The position numbers were made by a program, and so were the translations under genes. From the NCBI RefSeq assembly GCF_017591435.1, contig NC_059272.1, positions 9,298,050 to 9,362,049 of the forward strand: a DNA stretch of 64,000 nucleotides, written 5' to 3'. Source of the DNA: Portunus trituberculatus. Its lineage: Eukaryota; Arthropoda; Malacostraca; Decapoda; Portunidae. Below the pieces are notes generated by a model that saw nothing but the letters and a program-made list of their open reading frames with translations, was not told where the DNA came from and made no database searches. Shown here piece after piece: positions 59,560-64,000 of the stretch; the first letter of the stretch is position 1, and every line of letters starts with the position of its first letter.

Positions 59560-60860
59560 TCATATTTCCCAGCTGTACCCTTTTATTTTTCGCTTTCAGG
59601 CGCCAGTGTGAGTTGCTGGTGTCTTTGTTGTGACCTCACATGCACTCGTACTACTGATGGGTATGTTTATTGATGCATTTCGACATTATCAAAATGCGCA
59701 TGTGATAATAGTTTATTCTAAAATAATTTACAAACTAGGGCGTGTGCATGTAATAACAATTAGTTCTAAAATAGTATTAGAAACTAGTGTGTGCAATCGA
59801 AGCATTTCTAAGCTCCACTAGTGTATCCCGCAATTATTTTAGAAGTATATTAGCCTATATGTTGTTGCCAGAGAGGAGAGTAGTTTTGGTCCTTCATGCA
59901 GACAAAAAAGCACGAATTAAGGTCTGAGCGGGGTTCACCTTTGATAGAGGAGCACAAGGTCCGAGTGATTCCACGTTAATGAAATAGAGGATGGAAAAAA
60001 AAAACCACTATCGTTTTAGCGACGAATGCTTACTGTTGGTTGTTTGCTTGTGGCCTAGTATCTCAGCAGAATTAGAGCTGTCATATCTTGTTTCACTATA
60101 GGATCTGTTTGTTCCTCTGTGTTGGACTCTGTAGGGCGCTTTTTGCGTCTGCCACTAAAACAATTCTTGTACGACCAAAACTGTATATATGCTTTGCGGG
60201 GCTCATCGTCGTTGCAGTCGTTTATGGCATCCCTGTAGTGCCCTGCAGTCCTATGCTTGCGTGTATTTAAATGTTGTTGGTCTGCCTGGTATGTAGTGGA
60301 CCAGCTGAATTGCCTAATGAAGCTGCTCTGGAAGTTTTAATCCCGGGTACATTCCAGCGCCAAAAGTGCCTTTAAAAACTGCCCGAACAATGCTGATTTT
60401 TTTTTTTTTTCAGACCGATATAATTTCATTCTTCCAGAACATTTATGACAAGTGTAAGGGCAAGCTTGGTCTACTTCAATGACTGTCCCCGCCATTCGAG
60501 TATCAAGAGTTTTGTGTTTCATTACAACCTCGTAACTTATGTGTAACTTTAATCATTCCTCAGTATTCTCCACCTTCTGTCTGAAAAAGAAAAGGAAATA
60601 CGTTTTTATTCAATAGTCCTTGTCGAAAACCATAATGGAAATGTAGAGTAAAAGGAAAAAAAACTAGGGAGTGGCGAGCTTAATGCTCCAGAAATCATTG
60701 AGTCTTACATAGAGTGAGTATACGTTCTTATGTTCACAATAAGGCTTATTATTGTAACGAGAACGTGATGGGTACTTCTACTTTATGGACAGGGGAAGAA
60801 ATGAAGGCGGTGGAAAAGAGTCAGGTTGCTGGGAACAAAATATTTTAACATAGTGAAGAA
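59560..60860. other. Unassigned sequence
   Basis: No gene recognised. A poly(T)+CAG at 60398-60413 has the look of a splice acceptor, but the following frame is short and has no motif. Confidence 0.35.
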
Positions 60861-60871
60861 TGTGAGAGAAA

Positions 60872-61058
60872 GGGAAGAGGAGGAGGAGGAGGAGGAGGAG
60901 GAGGAGGAGGAGAAGGAGGAGGAGAAGGAGGAGGAGGAGGAGGAGGAGGAGGATGAGGAGGAGGAGGAGGAGGAGGGGAAGAAGAAGAAGAAGAAGAAGA
61001 AGAAGAAGAAGAAGAAGAAGAAGAAGAAGAAGAAGAAGAAGAAGAAGAAGAAGAAGAG
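60872..61058. repeat. Polypurine (GAG)n/(GAA)n tract
   Basis: About 185 bases of purine on the plus strand: GAG units to about 60975, then GAA units. Open frames across it are artefacts (E, K, S or P homopolymers). Confidence 0.95.
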
Positions 61059-61074
61059 AGAAGAAGACGAAGGT

Positions 61075-61629
61075 TGCATAGAATTACATTGGACAACCGA
61101 ACCGCAATTGGCTCGGGTTCTTTTCTGGCGTTTTGGGAAAGCAATTTTATCTTAAGTACTATATAGGAAGAGAAAACACTATAGTACAAAGCTTCTTCTT
61201 TCCAACATTTCTTTTACCTTACGCTGACACGGAAACAAAAAGAAAAAAAAGCGCAGTTCAGTATGGAAGAAAGAATCATAAGAAAAGATGAAAAAAAAAA
61301 AAAATCATCCTTTGGTGAACTCTATACGTCAGACAATCGGGAAATTATTCTATCTATGAGTAAAATCAAATAAATAGAAAAAGAAAAACAATATGAAAAC
61401 ATGTCACTTCTATGTCGAAGGATGAGGATGAGGATAGAGAGAGGGAGGAAAAGCAAGATGAAAAATAAATTGAAAAGAGAGTATGGGAAAAAGTAACATA
61501 GAGAGGTATGGGTGGAGGCAGCTAGGGGACGATTTGGTTTGTTTACAATGGCAAAAGCTTTCACTGTTTGTGTAACTCGTCACTGTAGTTTCCTTTCCTT
61601 TTTTTTTTTCTTTTCCTCTCAAACCACCC

Positions 61630-61630
<1 letters not shown>
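61075..61630. other. Unassigned sequence
   Basis: Purine-rich on the plus strand (61200-61470) but no gene. Confidence 0.35.

Positions 61631-61633
<3 letters not shown>

Positions 61634-61690
<57 letters not shown>
61634..61690. repeat. (CT)n microsatellite
   Basis: Uninterrupted. Confidence 0.95.
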
Positions 61691-61693
<3 letters not shown>

Positions 61694-61922
61694 ATCCCGT
61701 TTATCTCTTATCCACACCGCGGCCAGCGACGGTTTGCATGAGGCCGGTGTTGTTCAGTCATGATCGTCGCCACGCCTCCGCCTCCTGCCCCTCGTAGGAT
61801 GATGGGACATGACGGGCCTCGCTGTAGATACAAAAAGTGAAGGCGGAGGGAAAGATACTCATTCATGTATCTCGCGCCTGGGGTATCTTTGGGGGACGAA
61901 CGAGAATAACAGATATAGTAGG

Positions 61923-61924
<2 letters not shown>

Positions 61925-62000
<76 letters not shown>
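61925..62000. repeat. (GT)n microsatellite
   Basis: About 37 units, uninterrupted. Confidence 0.95.
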
Positions 62001-62004
62001 ACGT

Positions 62005-62750
62005 GGGGGGCGGGAATAGGGGTTAATGACTTAGTTGTTTAAGATTTATTGTGTAAGACATACAATATATACATAATTACGTTATATATACATGACTTAG
62101 TAAAAGATTAAATTGTTTTGCATATTTTTCTTTTATCTTTTTATTTCAATTCCTTTTCCGTCTTCCCTTTCTTTTATTTTTCCTTTCTTTTCTTTTTTTT
62201 TCTTTTTTCGTTTTATTTCTTACATTTAAGAGTAATGTGGTTAGCTTTTCTGAATCTAAATTGTCTTTACCTTACGATTGTCTAACGTTGAAAAGCATGG
62301 CAGTGTTATAGATTCATTTGGTGACATCGATCCTCATGGGTTTTCCTCTCCTGTATTCAACTGTTTGTGAGCGCTAGGCACCTGCGTTGTCTTTTTATTT
62401 ATTTATTTATTTTTTTCACTCATTTTTTTCGTTGTTTTGTATGATTAAATTCGACGTGGTGGCTTCTCACTTTTCTTACGGCATAGCCTTAGCGAATCTT
62501 TAGCTTCTACATAAAGAATACAGACTAATGCAATATATTCACATTTTATCGAAAGTCTGTTACCATCCTGGCCAACACTGCATTTATTCCTTAACTAGTT
62601 TGGTTTAGGGAAAACATTACCTCATGGGATGTTGTATTGTGTTTCATTCATGACCATGACTTACAGGATACGATGGTTGGTGGAAACGAAACCTGATTTT
62701 TATCTCCGGAATTTCATTAAGTTTTTGACGTGGTGAATGAAATAATTGTT
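62005..62750. other. Unassigned AT-rich sequence
   Basis: T/C-rich low complexity around 62110-62220; no gene. Confidence 0.35.
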
Positions 62751-63030
62751 ATTCAAGCGTTACCAAAATGTGAATAAAATTTCTACTACTATTGCTTTTG
62801 CTACTGCTACTGCTACTGCTACTGTTATTGGTACTGCTATTGGTAATTCAAGCGTTATCAGAACGTGATTAAAATTTCTACTGCTATTGCTGCTGTTACT
62901 GCTACTGCTACTGTTACGGTTACTGTTACTGGTATTGGTACTGGTACTGGTACTGCTACTGGTACTGGTACTGGTACTGCTAATGGTACTGCTACTGGTA
63001 CTGCTACTGCTACTGCTCCTACTACTACTA
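62751..63030. repeat. Imperfect TACTGC/TACTGG minisatellite with duplicated flank
   Basis: The head ATTCAAGCGTTACCAAAATG (62752) recurs as AATTCAAGCGTTATCAGAAC about 92 bases later, each followed by CTACTGCTACTG-type units. The second run extends to about 63030 with alternating TACTGC and TACTGG. Confidence 0.85.
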
Positions 63031-63755
63031 TTAGGAAAACAAATAAAACTAAACATAAAAGTGATTATTCATAACAATTTTAATAAAAAAAAAAAAAAAA
63101 AAAAAAAAGAAAGATAAACATAGAATATAGGAATCGTCAAAGCAAGAAAACCCAATTCTTATCTCTGTGTTTGGTAGCGTATTGCCAGTAATCAAGGAGT
63201 AGAATGGAGAGCTGCGTCCCTACATTAGTGAGTGGCAGGTTTGAGGGAGGGCAGTGATGAAGGCAACTAAGTTTTTGTTGATATAATCAAGGGCGTTTGT
63301 AGGGTGGCGTGTACATGTGCATCCTTCGTCCTTACTTGTCTGCTTTGTGTGAAGTGGAGGAGTCTGCCTGGGAACAGTGTATGCATTAGTTTTACGTTAG
63401 TGCATGGATGAAATGTGAAGTACGTACGTACGGTTGCGCTTCATGGAAGTTAGGAAAAAGAATGTAGTGAAATTTGATGGTTATGGTTCTAGCAATGATA
63501 AGAAGGAAAAGAAAAAAAGATTTACAACAATAATAACAACACCAACAACAAAAATGATAGAAATAATCATAATATAAGATAATAAAGAAAAAAAAAAGAA
63601 TTGATAATGATGATAATAAAGAAAAGAAGAGAAAGAAGAGAGAAGAAATACTAATGCATACGAAATTGTACACTAGTAATGGAAATTGTTACTGGTGGTG
63701 GTGGTGCTGGTGGTGGTGCTGCTGTTTATTCCAAGTTTTCCTCCTCTCTCCACAG
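63031..63755. other. Unassigned sequence
   Basis: Contains poly(A) at 63087-63108 and a GGT-rich patch (63693-63717); no gene recognised. Confidence 0.35.
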
Positions 63756-63786
63756 ACGTTGTTGTTGTTGCTGCTGCTGCTGCTGC

Positions 63787-63863
<77 letters not shown>

Positions 63864-63888
63864 TTGTTGTTGTTGTTGTTGTTGTTGA
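63756..63888. repeat. (TGC)n(TTG)n trinucleotide repeat
   Basis: GCT units at 63770-63788 then TTG units to 63888 with one T insertion. In one frame it would encode Leu, Val or Cys runs; it is not part of a recognisable gene. Confidence 0.95.
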
Positions 63889-64000
63889 TAGCAGTGATAC
63901 TACTAATGCAACAGGTGACACTTGACGAAATGATAATTGCTTCCTGTGAAGTCTAAAGCACTGAATCAGGGGGTGCTGTGAACTTATCATTAACCCCTCA

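Noticed and set aside
60783..61189. Frames with Ser, Pro, Glu or Lys homopolymers
   Set aside because: All derive from the GAG/GAA purine tract.

Overview
This is a repeat-dominated window of an animal nuclear genome, most likely an arthropod and plausibly a decapod crustacean. The reasons are spliced genes with long introns and GT/AG junctions, no operons, a very high load of long (TA)n, (CA)n and (CT)n microsatellites, tRNA-headed SINEs, and several non-LTR, gypsy-type LTR and Tigger/pogo-like DNA transposon remnants. The taxon is an inference; nothing in the window names the species.

Two host genes can be read exon by exon. TMEM18 lies on the minus strand. Its three coding exons (43892-43818, 35225-34959, 28432-28286) join in phase 0 into a 162-residue, multi-pass membrane protein. 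On the plus strand a carbohydrate (chondroitin/dermatan/GalNAc-type) sulfotransferase is built from five exons between 47576 and 50810. It has a signal-anchor, a 5'-phosphosulfate loop and a 3'-phosphate-binding motif, and its last exon runs through an antisense SINE that supplies about the last 52 residues and the stop codon. A possible first exon of a third, unidentified gene ends at a GTAAGT donor at 56312.

Layout. 1-1.4 kb: CR1-like reverse transcriptase debris with an inverted junction. 3-5.2 kb: an internally deleted gypsy LTR element (minus) with a tRNA-Leu primer site. 5.2-11.5 kb: a gypsy gag fragment (plus), split by a nearly full-length I-clade retrotransposon (minus, 5.7 kb, 13-bp target duplication). 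11.8-13.3 kb: an LTR split by a Tigger-like element; the unoccupied homologous site survives in a related LTR at 51.4 kb. 13.3-18 kb and 23-28 kb: AT-rich sequence without recognisable genes. 19.2 kb: a 122-bp palindrome followed by a decayed R2-like element (to 22.3 kb). 28.3-43.9 kb: TMEM18 and its introns, which hold a CR1/L2-like element interrupted by a Tigger-like element that itself carries a gypsy protease fragment, plus further LINE fragments, Tigger-like elements and a long inverted repeat. 44.5-45.3 kb: a LINE 3' end. 45.6-46.8 kb: an uninterrupted (TA)n of about 1.2 kb. 47-51 kb: the sulfotransferase. 51-64 kb: an LTR, MITE-like inverted repeats, diverged duplications and microsatellites.

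Apart from TMEM18, the sulfotransferase and the putative third first exon, the recognisable coding sequence belongs to decayed mobile elements. The most informative biology is in how these are nested and in the SINE-derived C-terminus of the sulfotransferase.
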